A stretch of 64,000 nucleotides of DNA, from the NCBI GenBank assembly GCA_030430535.1, contig JAUIKY010000010.1:1-64000 (forward strand), in the 5' to 3' direction. Each line of letters begins with the position of its first letter. The first letter of the stretch is position 1. The position numbers and the translations under genes were made by a program. The notes below the pieces were generated by a model. That model saw only the letters and a list, made by a program, of their open reading frames with translations. It ran no database searches and had not been told where the DNA came from. Positions 1-10,170 of this stretch are shown here, in pieces. This DNA comes from Bacteroidia bacterium. GTDB lineage: Bacteria; Bacteroidota; Bacteroidia; Flavobacteriales; Flavobacteriaceae.

Positions 1-52
1 TTTTTAACAAGTAGTACGGCATTGGCACCATTTATTTATACCTTGTTTTAAA

Positions 53-412
53 ATGACTATAGAAAAAAGTTTTGAAACCATTATTGTTTTAGCATTGGCA
101 TCACTTATTGCCTTCTTAACGTTTGATATAAATTGGCTCATATATTTAGCATTATTACTTCTCTTTATTGCAGTTATTTCCAAAAAACTAACTTTTATCA
201 TAGGTAAAATTTGGTTTTCCTTTTCCTTTTATTTGGGTTTGGTAATGAATTGTATCATTATGTTTTTCATCTTTTACCTTATTTTAACTCCGTTGTCTTT
301 TTTTCAAAAATTATCAGGAAATAACCAATTGTTAAAAAAAGGTAGCGGCGATTCCTATTTTAATAAACGAAACCATTTGTATACCAAAAAAGACATTGAA
401 AAACCTTGGTGA
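53..412 (+). CDS. Small SxtJ-like membrane protein
   Basis: 119 aa ORF with several hydrophobic segments; resembles SxtJ-type small membrane proteins found beside SGNH-hydrolase genes. Confidence 0.6.
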   Translation: MTIEKSFETIIVLALASLIAFLTFDINWLIYLALLLLFIAVISKKLTFIIGKIWFSFSFYLGLVMNCIIMFFIFYLILTPLSFFQKLSGNNQLLKKGSGDSYFNKRNHLYTKKDIEKPW

Positions 413-416
413 ATAT

Positions 417-2222
417 TTAGTTATCAATGCCCTCAATCATTTCACTGTTTTCTTCCTGAAGCATTTTAGTAAATTCTTTTACTTTTAAGCCTTTATTTTT
501 TGCTTCTGAAAGTGTTTTTTTGGCGAGCTCTATTTTATTCAGTTTTATGTAAACTAAAGCTAAATCTTCATAAGACACGCTGTTTTTTTCAAGAGCATTG
601 AATTTAGAAAAGTAGTAAGCTGCTTTATCTAGTTCGCCTAAATTTAAGCTCATATTTCCCGCCATTTGATATACTCTCCCTTGTTCGGGGTATTCAAAAA
701 TTAAAGATTCAGACACATGCAATGCTTTTTTATAATTTTTATCACCTTTATAATTGTTATAAGCAATCGTCATAGCTTCTTTCCAGGTTACCTTTTTGTT
801 ATAAAGGTCATGCGCTAGCCTTTCGTCAAATGATGAAGCATTAAAATTGGTAGGTTCTGGACGCTTTCCAGACATATTCATATCATAAGGCCAAGATTTT
901 TTTAAATCACTTACGGCGAATTTCCCTTTAAGTGAGTCAACTCTAGATATTGGAATTTCTTTAAAAGCTTCATCATAAGTTATATAATTGTGCCAATCAT
1001 TTAAAAAGCCTAATTCTTTAATTTTATTGTAAAAGGTATCAGCCATTAAAAATTGACCTTCTATATTTGGGTGAACATGTTCTGTCATCAACTCATATCC
1101 AACAATATTGTGTTTTGAATTTGAGCTAAAAACCTCTTCCATGTCAATTAATGAGGTATTGTATTTTTTAGATAGTTTAATAATTGATTCGTTAATTTTT
1201 GCAGGGGCTCTAAATCTTAAAAAGTCAAGCTCTTTTGCTAAATTCAAGTATTTTTTAGCTGAATCATTGTTCTTTTCAAGATAGTGAGATCCTAATGTGT
1301 AGGCTGCTAAAGCATTGTTTTCTGCCAATTTGTTTGCCTTATTGTTTTCTAGTTCTATGTTCTCTAAAAACTGATTCTTGTCAGGGATGCTATCGCTAAT
1401 AAATGGCTTTATGTCTTTTATATTACTCACGACAGTAGATAAAATAACTGGAATTTCATTTTTTTTATACTTATCTAAAATAAGTTCTAAGTTACTTTCA
1501 AACTGGCTAATTCCGTTTAGATATACTTCCGAATTGTATGGAATACGTTGTTCTTTAGCCATCACTTCCATTAAAGTTGTTTTTCTTTCAGATGGTTTTA
1601 CACTCTTATTAGATACGAGTTTATTATATCCATTTTCAAAGAATTGAAAGAAGCGGAATTTTTTAAGATTTAGATAGCTTCTAATCAATGTAGGATGAGA
1701 TCCATAAGAAATTGATGAGCCTACGCCCAAAGCGCCATAATATTCATTATGGCCAGCATAAATGATTATCAAGTCTGGCTTTTGCGCAATAATGTCGTCG
1801 GTTAAGTCCCAAATAGTATACGAATTAACTGCCGTAATACCTGTGTTTATAACTTCAATATTTTTATTTGGAAATGTTAGGGACAGCCTGTGTTTTAACA
1901 TTCTGGGAAATGAACCACCTTGATAAAAAGGAAATCCCACTACGGTAGATGCACCTTGTACAAAAACTCTAAACGTGCTGTCTGTTTTTGTTTTTAAAAA
2001 CAAGTCAGATTGGTTGTCAGAACGCAAACCATTATCTTTAAAATATTTGCGAGCCATATTATTGTTCATAATAAGATAATCAGGCCTGTTTTCAATTTTA
2101 ACTCTATGGAAAAGTTGATAGTCTTCACCATAATCAACCACTCTTAATGTCATCTCTAAAATAAAAATTAAGATAAAAGGAAGTAAAATAGCGGTAATTC
2201 TAAATATAATATGTTTTTTCAT
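417..2222 (-). CDS. SGNH/GDSL hydrolase-like protein with C-terminal TPR-like repeats
   Basis: N-terminal TM; FVQGASTV and IIYAGHNEYYG blocks, later EHVHPNIEG; TPR-like C-terminus. Confidence 0.7.
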   Translation of the reverse strand: MKKHIIFRITAILLPFILIFILEMTLRVVDYGEDYQLFHRVKIENRPDYLIMNNNMARKYFKDNGLRSDNQSDLFLKTKTDSTFRVFVQGASTVVGFPFYQGGSFPRMLKHRLSLTFPNKNIEVINTGITAVNSYTIWDLTDDIIAQKPDLIIIYAGHNEYYGALGVGSSISYGSHPTLIRSYLNLKKFRFFQFFENGYNKLVSNKSVKPSERKTTLMEVMAKEQRIPYNSEVYLNGISQFESNLELILDKYKKNEIPVILSTVVSNIKDIKPFISDSIPDKNQFLENIELENNKANKLAENNALAAYTLGSHYLEKNNDSAKKYLNLAKELDFLRFRAPAKINESIIKLSKKYNTSLIDMEEVFSSNSKHNIVGYELMTEHVHPNIEGQFLMADTFYNKIKELGFLNDWHNYITYDEAFKEIPISRVDSLKGKFAVSDLKKSWPYDMNMSGKRPEPTNFNASSFDERLAHDLYNKKVTWKEAMTIAYNNYKGDKNYKKALHVSESLIFEYPEQGRVYQMAGNMSLNLGELDKAAYYFSKFNALEKNSVSYEDLALVYIKLNKIELAKKTLSEAKNKGLKVKEFTKMLQEENSEMIEGIDN

Positions 2223-2679
2223 GGATTTTAAATATATGTAATTTCACAATTGTAAAAGTTTAAACCTTGACTGTATTGAACCGCAATTTAAAAACATAAC
2301 AATAACAATTGGTAAACATGGTTGATGTTATTTACATCTAAAGTTAATGGCATGGGCTTCACCTTTAAGGTAATGGAATGTCTAACCCCTTCAAAGAGAT
2401 CATGTTTTAATAGAATATTCAAAACTGTAAAGTTGATATATATTTATTTAAAATAGCGACCTTAATAAGAAAAGAAAAAGGTTTGAAGGTTTTCTATGAA
2501 TCCATCCCGGAAAAAATTACGATCATTTCCGTATTCAAATTCAATTTTACACTATTCACATATTTTAAAGTACTTTTTTGCAGAAAAAAACTTACAAAAC
2601 ATTATCATAAGGAATACAAAGTTGGAAGATTGTGAAGATGGTTGCTTCAATTCAGTATATATGATGGTTTAATCAAAAA

Positions 2680-2745
2680 GAATCCCTCGATGCTTTGCGT
2701 CGGGGTTTCCATTGAAATTGTCATTCCCGTGAAAACGGGAATCTA
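2680..2745. repeat. Compound palindromic repeat (CCTCGATGC-ttt-GCGTCGGGG followed by CATTCCCGTGAAAACGGGAATCT)
   Basis: Two adjacent hairpins in intergenic DNA; the second matches the arms of the element at 60035-60109. Confidence 0.6.
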
Positions 2746-2811
2746 AATAAAGAGGCGATTATAAAACATTAACATTGGATAGTAAATTAAACTAGTTTTA
2801 AATATCAAATG

Positions 2812-2827
2812 CAACAACCGATTGTTG
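2812..2827. promoter_or_regulatory. Putative LacI-family operator O1 (CAACAACCGATTGTTG)
   Basis: Core AACAACCGATTGTT is the exact reverse complement of O2 at 4521-4534. Confidence 0.65.
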
Positions 2828-2963
2828 TATTGTTATTTTAATAAAAGTATTTTTCAATTAATTGTTATTTGGGTATTTAGTTTAATTCTTGAAATTGCCA
2901 TGATATTATGTGTGTTTTTTTATGCTTATATGATTGTTAATGTCACTTTTTATTAAAAAAATG

Positions 2964-2971
2964 TATATTTG
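2964..2971 (+). promoter_or_regulatory. -7 box (TATATTTG) of the lacI-family gene
   Basis: Matches Bacteroidota TAnnTTTG, 20 nt before the ATG at 2992. Confidence 0.55.
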
Positions 2972-2991
2972 GTTTAATCAAGCCATTTTAG

Positions 2992-4026
2992 ATGAAGGAG
3001 CATACAGAAGTTACTATTTATGATATTGCTAAAAAAATGAACTTAGCAACGTCTACTATCTCAAGAGGATTAAAAGACCATCACACAATTAGTAAAAAAA
3101 CGATTGAAAGGATAAAGAAAACAGCTGCCGAAATGGGGTATAGGCCAAACAATTTAGCAGCAAGTTTAAGGGGCAATAAAATGAAGACTATTGGGGTGTT
3201 AGTTCCTACGGTTACACAACCGTTTCTTTCATCGTTAATCAGTGGTATAGAAATAGCTGCGCAAAAGGCTGGTTATACCGTTATTATTATGCAATCTCAT
3301 GATTCGTATGAAGAAGAAATGAGTTTAGCCCAATCCCTCTATGATAATAGGGTTAGTGGCGTTATATGTTCTCTTGCTATGGGAACTAAGGATACTGCTC
3401 ATTTTAAGCGTTTTATTGAAAGTGATACACCTTTAGTGTTTGTTGATAGGGTTCCAAATGATTTCAATACATTTCATGTGGTTATTGATAATTATAGCGC
3501 AGGCTATAAAGCAACAAAGCATTTAATCGATCAAGGATGTAAACGAATTGCTCATATAACAGCAGGTTCTGAGTTCAGTATTTACTATGAGAGAAGAAAA
3601 GGGTATTTGGCTGCTTTGAAAGACCATGGGTTACCTGCAGACGAATCCTTAATTGTAAAAGTTAACGGAATAACTTACCAAGAGGCGCTAAAGGCAAGTA
3701 AAAAATTGTTGGGAATGAAAAATCGGCCCGATGGTATATTTGCCCCCGGGGATATCTTAGGGGTAAGCGCTATACAATGTGCTAAAAAGAAAGGGTTGAA
3801 AGTTCCTGATGATTTGGCAGTAATAGGTTTTAATAATGACCCAATCTCGTGTATTATAGACCCTAATTTATCTACAATAACGCACCCCGCATCTAAAATG
3901 GGGCAAACGTCGGCAGAGATTATTCTTAAAAATTTAAAGATTTCTAGTAAGAAAGATGAAATTGTTAAGCAAATAACATTTTTAAATACAGAAGTTTTAG
4001 AACGTGAATCTTCTAAAAAAGTATAG
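2992..4026 (+). CDS. LacI family transcriptional regulator
   Basis: N-terminal HTH TIYDIAKKMNLATSTISRGL; periplasmic-binding-protein-like core. Confidence 0.93.
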   Translation: MKEHTEVTIYDIAKKMNLATSTISRGLKDHHTISKKTIERIKKTAAEMGYRPNNLAASLRGNKMKTIGVLVPTVTQPFLSSLISGIEIAAQKAGYTVIIMQSHDSYEEEMSLAQSLYDNRVSGVICSLAMGTKDTAHFKRFIESDTPLVFVDRVPNDFNTFHVVIDNYSAGYKATKHLIDQGCKRIAHITAGSEFSIYYERRKGYLAALKDHGLPADESLIVKVNGITYQEALKASKKLLGMKNRPDGIFAPGDILGVSAIQCAKKKGLKVPDDLAVIGFNNDPISCIIDPNLSTITHPASKMGQTSAEIILKNLKISSKKDEIVKQITFLNTEVLERESSKKV

Positions 4027-4520
4027 TACGTGAAACAGTCTCTAAAATTCTTATGTTTTAGATTTTGAGTTACTATATTGAACCGGAGATAAGGGTGAAG
4101 AATTAACTCAGAGGGTTTTATAACCAAAAAGGCACTGAGTGGAAAATCCCGAGTGTACAGTTTGTAATTTAAGATAAAGGCGTAAAGTTTAGCCGTGCAC
4201 GTGGCAGAGTTACAGAAGTCTGTAAAGTAATTGTATATTCCAAAATAAGTGCTTAGCCGCGGAAATACCGAGATAATCTATGGACTGGAAGAGTGAATTT
4301 CTACTTATATGGGTGAGGTTTAAGTCCCAGTTAGGCTTGTCTTGATCTGCAAAGTTGAAGATACTTGGTGTTTGTTTTATCACTATTCTAGTTTGTCAGA
4401 AAGCGTAGCACATTTGTGATCCATACAGATTTATGAAATTAATCATGATAAATATGGGTTGTATTCAAATCTTAAACCATGTAAATGATTCATAAGTTTA
4501 TGTTTTTTTGTAAATTTTTA

Positions 4521-4534
4521 AACAATCGGTTGTT
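4521..4534. promoter_or_regulatory. Putative LacI-family operator O2 (AACAATCGGTTGTT)
   Basis: Palindrome; its right half supplies the TTG of a -33 element. Confidence 0.7.
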
Positions 4535-4560
4535 TTATTAAAGTGTAATTATTACATTTG
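4530..4560 (+). promoter_or_regulatory. Promoter of the PUL operon: TTG-N20-TACATTTG
   Basis: TTG 4530-4532, TACATTTG 4553-4560; fits Bacteroidota -33/-7 spacing. Confidence 0.65.
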
Positions 4561-4674
4561 TGATTATATAAGTGTATTGTTTAGTTTTCCAAACTTTACT
4601 ACCCATTTATATAATTAATTTTTTAAGCCAACTAACCAGTTAAATTAAACTAAATGAAAAATGTAATACCATGA

Positions 4675-4688
4675 GACAATCGATTGTT
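4675..4688. promoter_or_regulatory. Putative LacI-family operator O3 (GACAATCGATTGTT)
   Basis: ACAATCGATTGT is a perfect 12-nt palindrome matching the O1/O2 core. Confidence 0.6.
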
Positions 4689-5021
4689 AAAACATAAAAG
4701 TAAAGCATAAGCTATAATTATCTCATAAACTGTTTTATCAATTACTAATCAATAATTTTTAATAGAGTTATATCAACAGGAAGATTAGTCTTATAATAAT
4801 CTTAATTCCTGGTAGAGGTGTCTTGTCTAGTTTCAATACTATTAGAAATCATTCAAATTAAAAATTTCAATAAAAATTCAGGGCGAATTTTTTTATTGAC
4901 TGCTCAATGATTGAAGTTGTTGTTAGCTATTGTGATGAGTTATGGGTATAGAGTGCGGTTTTATAGCGATTATTTAAATGTCAAGATTAAATAGATTTTA
5001 AAAAAACGTCAAAATAATAAT

Positions 5022-8000
5022 ATGAAAATACAATTATTAAAAATTCAACATTGTTTTAAGTGTGTTGGGTTAGGAATTATCTTTCAGTTTCTGTTTTCGG
5101 GCATAATGTATGCCAATTCGATGGATGTCGGTGTAATGAACCTGAGCGATGGAAATGAGATAGTTGTCCAGTCAATTACAGTAAAAGGTGTTGTTGTTTC
5201 AGGTGAAGACAATACCCCAATACCAGGAGTAAATGTATTGGTAAAAGGCGCTAATATTGGAGCGGTAACCGATTTTGATGGAGAATTTGTAATCTCAATT
5301 CCAAGTTCAAGTGCGACTTTGGTTTTTAGCTATATAGGGTTTAAAACCATAGAAAGAAAAGTAACAGGAGATTCAGAAATTCAAATTACTATGAATTTGG
5401 ATCAAACCTCGCTAGAAGAAGTTGTGGTTGTAGGGTATGGTAAACAGAAAAAGGCTAGTGTTGTAGCTGCTGTGGCTCAAGTCAAGGGCGAAACACTTGA
5501 ACAAGCTGGAGGGGTTTCAAACATAGGTGCAGCCTTAACGGGAAATACGCCTGGGGTTATTACCACTGCAAGTACTGGTATGCCGGGTGAAGAAGATCCG
5601 CAAATTTTTATTCGTGGACAAAGTACATGGAATGGTTCTTCTCCCTTAATCCTTGTTGATGGAGTAGAACGTTCCATGAACAGCGTAGCTATCAGTGAAG
5701 TAGAATCACTTACAGTTTTAAAGGATGCTTCCGCAACTGCCGTATATGGAGTTAGAGGGGCAAACGGAGTTATATTAATTACTACAAAACGAGGTAAAAT
5801 AGGTAAGGCCCAAATACGTGCTCGGGTTAATACCACTATGAAAGTGCCTTCTCAATTACCAGGTAAATATGATGCCTTTGATGCGCTTTTAATAAAGAAT
5901 GATGCCATTGAAAACGAACTGTCATTAAGCCCGGAAAGCTGGAACAATTATTTGCCATTTGATATTATTAATAAATATAGAAACCCTGCAAGTTTAGAAG
6001 AGGCTGAACGCTACCCCAATGTAGATTGGGCAGACATTTTATTTAAGGATTACACAATGTCCTATAACGCCAGTGTTAATGTTAATGGCGGGACAGAATC
6101 GGTAAAATATTTTGCAGGAGTAGATTTTCTTCGTGAAGGTGATTTATTTAAGGATTACGATAATGGAAGAGGTTATGATCCAGGATATGGGTTTAACAGG
6201 CTTAATGTACGATCTAATTTAGATTTTGTAATTACACCAACGACTAAATTAAGAGTTAATCTGTCAGGTTCCCATGGTGTTAGGAAAAACCCTTGGGGGG
6301 CAAGTGGCTCAGAATATACAATGTGGGATGCTGCATACTCGACAGCTGCTGATGTGTTTTTACCTAGATATTCTGATGGATCTTGGGGGTATTATGCTCC
6401 AAATGAAGGAAAGGCCTCAAATTCGGTTCGAAATTTAGCTATTAGCGGTATTCAATATAGAACAACCACCAAAGTTACTACAGATTTTACACTGGATCAA
6501 AGTTTAGATATGTTGGTTGATGGCCTGAATTTTAAAGGAATTTTAGCGTTAGACAATACGTTTTCTGAGGGAGATCGAGGGGTAAACGATTTATATAACG
6601 ATGTTCAAGAAAAATGGATAGATCCGGTAACTGGTTTGCCAACATATAAAAGAGCTTTCGATTCTAATAATAGATTTGATTTTCAAGAAGGTGTTAAATG
6701 GTCATCAACAGGTGGTAATGTTCAGGATTGGGCTTCGTATAGACGATTATTTTATCAATTACAGTTAGATTACAATGTAAGACTAGACAAGCATAACATT
6801 ACGGCCATGGGACTTGTTAATAGAAATGAGTTTGCTACCGGAAGTCAAATACCAAATTATCGAGAGGACTGGGTGTTCCGTACTACCTATGGCTATGCGG
6901 ACAAATATTTGTTAGAGTATAATGGAGCCTACAATGGTTCTGAAAAATTTAGTCCAGAAAACCGATTTGCATTTTTCTCATCTGGAGGTGTTGGATGGGT
7001 ACTGTCTAAAGAAAAATTCATGGAATCACTTTCTTTTATCGATGTACTTAAATTAAGGGCATCATACGGAGAAATTGGTGACGACAATATTAACGGAAGG
7101 TTCCTATATTTAACGCAATGGGGCTATGGTGGGAATTCAACCATGGGAACCACTGGGGAAACTGCAGAATCAAGTCCTTACAGTTGGTATAGAGAAACAG
7201 CAGTTGGTAACCCAGACGTACATTGGGAAAAAGTTAAGAAGACAAATTTTGGTGTAGATTTCGAACTTTTAAAAGGATTTGTAACCGGTACGTTTGATTA
7301 CTTTTCAGATGAGCGTAGTGATATTTTAATTTCAGGAAACCGAAGGGCAATTCCTAGTTATTATGGAACTCAAGCCCCAGTAGCGAATTTGGGAAGGGTT
7401 AAAAACAAAGGGTTTGAGTTTGAAATTAAATTAAACCACACCTTTGCAAATGGTTTAAACCTTTGGTCAAATTTTAATATAACACACGCTAAGGATGAGG
7501 TGCTTTATGCCGATGATCCAGGTTTACTACCTGATTACCAAAAGCAAGAAGGGAAACAAATAGGGCAAGCTTATACATACGTGGCTAATGGTTATTATAA
7601 CACCTGGGATGAACTTTATGCAACCACTATGCATAATACAAACGATGACCAGAAATTACCAGGGAACTATGCCGTTTTAGATTTTAACGCCGATGGTATT
7701 TTAGATACTTATGACAATATTCCTTACGGTTTTTCAGGAAGACCGCAAAATACCTTTAACACTACGGTAGGGTTTAATTGGAAAGGTTTCAGCGGGTTCG
7801 TACAGTTCTATGGGGTTAATAATGTATCCCGCCAGGTGGTGCTTAACAGCTTAAGCTCGCAAAATCATGTGGTATATGAAGTAGATAGTTACTGGTCTAA
7901 AGATAATGTTAACGGAGCGGTTCCGGTGCCTAGATGGTTATCAACACCAAATGGTGCTTATACAAGTGCAAATCGCTTCTTTTACGATGGTTCTTATTTG

Positions 8001-8225
8001 CGATTAAAAAATGCGGAAATAGCTTACACATTTAATTCAGCTTCTAAGTGGGTGAAAGCTTTAGGAGTAAATGATTTGAAATTTTACTTGAACGGGAATA
8101 ATTTGTTGCTATGGACAGATATGCCTGATGACAGGGAAGCAAACTTTGCAGGAACAGGCTGGGCTTCTCAAGGTGCTTATCCAAGTGCACGACGATTTAA
8201 CTTAGGAGTTAACATAACATTTTAA
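5022..8225 (+). CDS. SusC/RagA-family TonB-dependent receptor
   Basis: Carboxypeptidase-like N-domain, VVVVGYGKQKKASV, plug domain, 1067 aa. Confidence 0.95.
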   Translation: MKIQLLKIQHCFKCVGLGIIFQFLFSGIMYANSMDVGVMNLSDGNEIVVQSITVKGVVVSGEDNTPIPGVNVLVKGANIGAVTDFDGEFVISIPSSSATLVFSYIGFKTIERKVTGDSEIQITMNLDQTSLEEVVVVGYGKQKKASVVAAVAQVKGETLEQAGGVSNIGAALTGNTPGVITTASTGMPGEEDPQIFIRGQSTWNGSSPLILVDGVERSMNSVAISEVESLTVLKDASATAVYGVRGANGVILITTKRGKIGKAQIRARVNTTMKVPSQLPGKYDAFDALLIKNDAIENELSLSPESWNNYLPFDIINKYRNPASLEEAERYPNVDWADILFKDYTMSYNASVNVNGGTESVKYFAGVDFLREGDLFKDYDNGRGYDPGYGFNRLNVRSNLDFVITPTTKLRVNLSGSHGVRKNPWGASGSEYTMWDAAYSTAADVFLPRYSDGSWGYYAPNEGKASNSVRNLAISGIQYRTTTKVTTDFTLDQSLDMLVDGLNFKGILALDNTFSEGDRGVNDLYNDVQEKWIDPVTGLPTYKRAFDSNNRFDFQEGVKWSSTGGNVQDWASYRRLFYQLQLDYNVRLDKHNITAMGLVNRNEFATGSQIPNYREDWVFRTTYGYADKYLLEYNGAYNGSEKFSPENRFAFFSSGGVGWVLSKEKFMESLSFIDVLKLRASYGEIGDDNINGRFLYLTQWGYGGNSTMGTTGETAESSPYSWYRETAVGNPDVHWEKVKKTNFGVDFELLKGFVTGTFDYFSDERSDILISGNRRAIPSYYGTQAPVANLGRVKNKGFEFEIKLNHTFANGLNLWSNFNITHAKDEVLYADDPGLLPDYQKQEGKQIGQAYTYVANGYYNTWDELYATTMHNTNDDQKLPGNYAVLDFNADGILDTYDNIPYGFSGRPQNTFNTTVGFNWKGFSGFVQFYGVNNVSRQVVLNSLSSQNHVVYEVDSYWSKDNVNGAVPVPRWLSTPNGAYTSANRFFYDGSYLRLKNAEIAYTFNSASKWVKALGVNDLKFYLNGNNLLLWTDMPDDREANFAGTGWASQGAYPSARRFNLGVNITF

Positions 8226-10127
8226 ATGCTTATTATTATGAAAATATATATCAAAACTATATTAAAGTGCAGTCTGGTTTTATGTCTGTTAGGTACTGTG
8301 ATATCCTGTGAAGATTACCTTGATAAAGATCCAGATACAGATATTTCATCTGATGAGGCCTTTAAAAACTTCATTAATTTTCAGGGTTTTACGGAGGAAT
8401 TATATCAGTGTGTGCCTGATTTTACTAATCGTTATTGGACTAATTCTTGGAACTGGGGAGAAGACGAAATTCAGTCAACTGCTCGTGATTTCCATTTTGG
8501 AGTAAAAATAGATAATGGTGATTTTTGGGGCTGGCAGGATGAGCACGATGGTTGGGGTGCTGGATGGATGAATGCTTCAAACGCTAATACTTCAAATGAT
8601 CGTTTTGCAAAAGATTTGTGGAAAAATGGATGGTATGGCATCCGTAAAGCGAATTTAGGGTTAGCCAATATTGATAATTTAACGGAAGCTACGCAAGAAG
8701 AAAGAGATTTAATAAGAGGGCAATTATTATTCTTTAGAGCTTGGTTTCATTTTCAATTTATCCAGTATTTTGGGGGGTTACCTTACATTGATACCGTTCT
8801 GCCAAGTGATGAGCCTTTAACCTTACCAAGATTAAGTTATCATGAATGTGCAGATAGAATAGGTGTAGATTTACGTTTAGCAGCGGATTTATTGCCAATA
8901 GATTGGGATGATACTACAGCAGGGAAAAGAACTTTAGGTAAAAATCAGTTACGTATCAATAAAATAATGGCTTTAGGCTATTTAGGAAAGAATTATTTAT
9001 GGGCTGGAAGTCCATTAATGAATAAAGAATCTACGGGAAGTGAAACTTATGATGCCACTTATTGCCAAAAAGCAGCCGAAGCTTTTGGAGAACTTTTGTC
9101 TTTAACGGAAAGTGGCGATTCCCAATATGCTTTATTACCTTTTTCAGAATACAGTAATAATTTCTACACCACAGGACAGAATTGGCAAATACCTGGAGGA
9201 ACAGAAGCTATTTTTAGAGGCCCTTACTGGGGTGCAAACGGTTCTAACTGGGGAACAAGTAAACAGTATCAGCCTGCTCCGGTAATAGCCGATGGGGATG
9301 TGAAGTTTCTTCCAACAGCTAACTATGTTGATTTTTATGGCATGGCAAATGGATTGCCCATTGAGGATATAACCCAGCCTGATGCAGAATCTGGGTATGA
9401 CCCAGAATTCCCATGGAAAGATAGAGACCCAAGGTTTTATAATGATATTGTTTACGACGGCGTAAAATGCGTTCAAGGTTCTATGCCTGCTGAAGTGTCA
9501 CAAGATAGATATGCTAATTTATATTCGGGAGGTAGTTATAGAAATATTAGTACAGGAAGTAGAACAGGGTATTTATTATACAAGTTTATTCCTATTACAG
9601 CAAATAAGTATGATTTAGGATACGATTGGGGAGCCAATTTAAATATCCACCTTCCTTGGATGCGTTTAGCTGATGTGTATTTAATGTACGCAGAGGCAGC
9701 TACAATGGCATTCAACTCGTCAACAGGTAAAGCATCAAATTATTCTAAAACGGCTGTTGATGCCATAAACGTTATTAGAGACCGGGCAGGGGTTGGCCAT
9801 GTGGCTAGCAAATTTTTAGGCTCAGCGGATATGTTTTTGGGCGAGGTAAGAAGAGAACGTGCCGTAGAATTGGCTTTTGAGCGTCATAGATTCAACGATT
9901 TACGCCGTTGGTTATTATTAACAAAGAGCCCATATACCCTAAAAAAATCTATCGAATTTGATCGTGTTGGAGATTTTAATACAGAAGACCCAACACAAAA
10001 CAGAGTAGCAAACATCCATGAAGAAGTAATTCTAGAACGCAATTTTACAGATAAACACTATTGGTTGCCTTTAAAGAATGTAGATGTTAATATGTATCTG
10101 GAATTTTCTCAGAATCCAGGTTGGTAA
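8226..10127 (+). CDS. SusD/RagB-family lipoprotein
   Basis: Lipobox LGTVISC; SusD-like C-terminal RRERAVELAFERHRFNDLRRW; true start probably MKIYIK a few codons downstream. Confidence 0.95.
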   Translation: MLIIMKIYIKTILKCSLVLCLLGTVISCEDYLDKDPDTDISSDEAFKNFINFQGFTEELYQCVPDFTNRYWTNSWNWGEDEIQSTARDFHFGVKIDNGDFWGWQDEHDGWGAGWMNASNANTSNDRFAKDLWKNGWYGIRKANLGLANIDNLTEATQEERDLIRGQLLFFRAWFHFQFIQYFGGLPYIDTVLPSDEPLTLPRLSYHECADRIGVDLRLAADLLPIDWDDTTAGKRTLGKNQLRINKIMALGYLGKNYLWAGSPLMNKESTGSETYDATYCQKAAEAFGELLSLTESGDSQYALLPFSEYSNNFYTTGQNWQIPGGTEAIFRGPYWGANGSNWGTSKQYQPAPVIADGDVKFLPTANYVDFYGMANGLPIEDITQPDAESGYDPEFPWKDRDPRFYNDIVYDGVKCVQGSMPAEVSQDRYANLYSGGSYRNISTGSRTGYLLYKFIPITANKYDLGYDWGANLNIHLPWMRLADVYLMYAEAATMAFNSSTGKASNYSKTAVDAINVIRDRAGVGHVASKFLGSADMFLGEVRRERAVELAFERHRFNDLRRWLLLTKSPYTLKKSIEFDRVGDFNTEDPTQNRVANIHEEVILERNFTDKHYWLPLKNVDVNMYLEFSQNPGW

Positions 10128-10170
10128 ACAATTCGATAATATTAAATAATATAAAACCAAATAGAAAATA

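Noticed and set aside
3675-4127. 150-aa minus-strand ORF at the 3' end of lacI
   Set aside because: Mostly antisense to the LacI coding region; composition is that of a shadow ORF.
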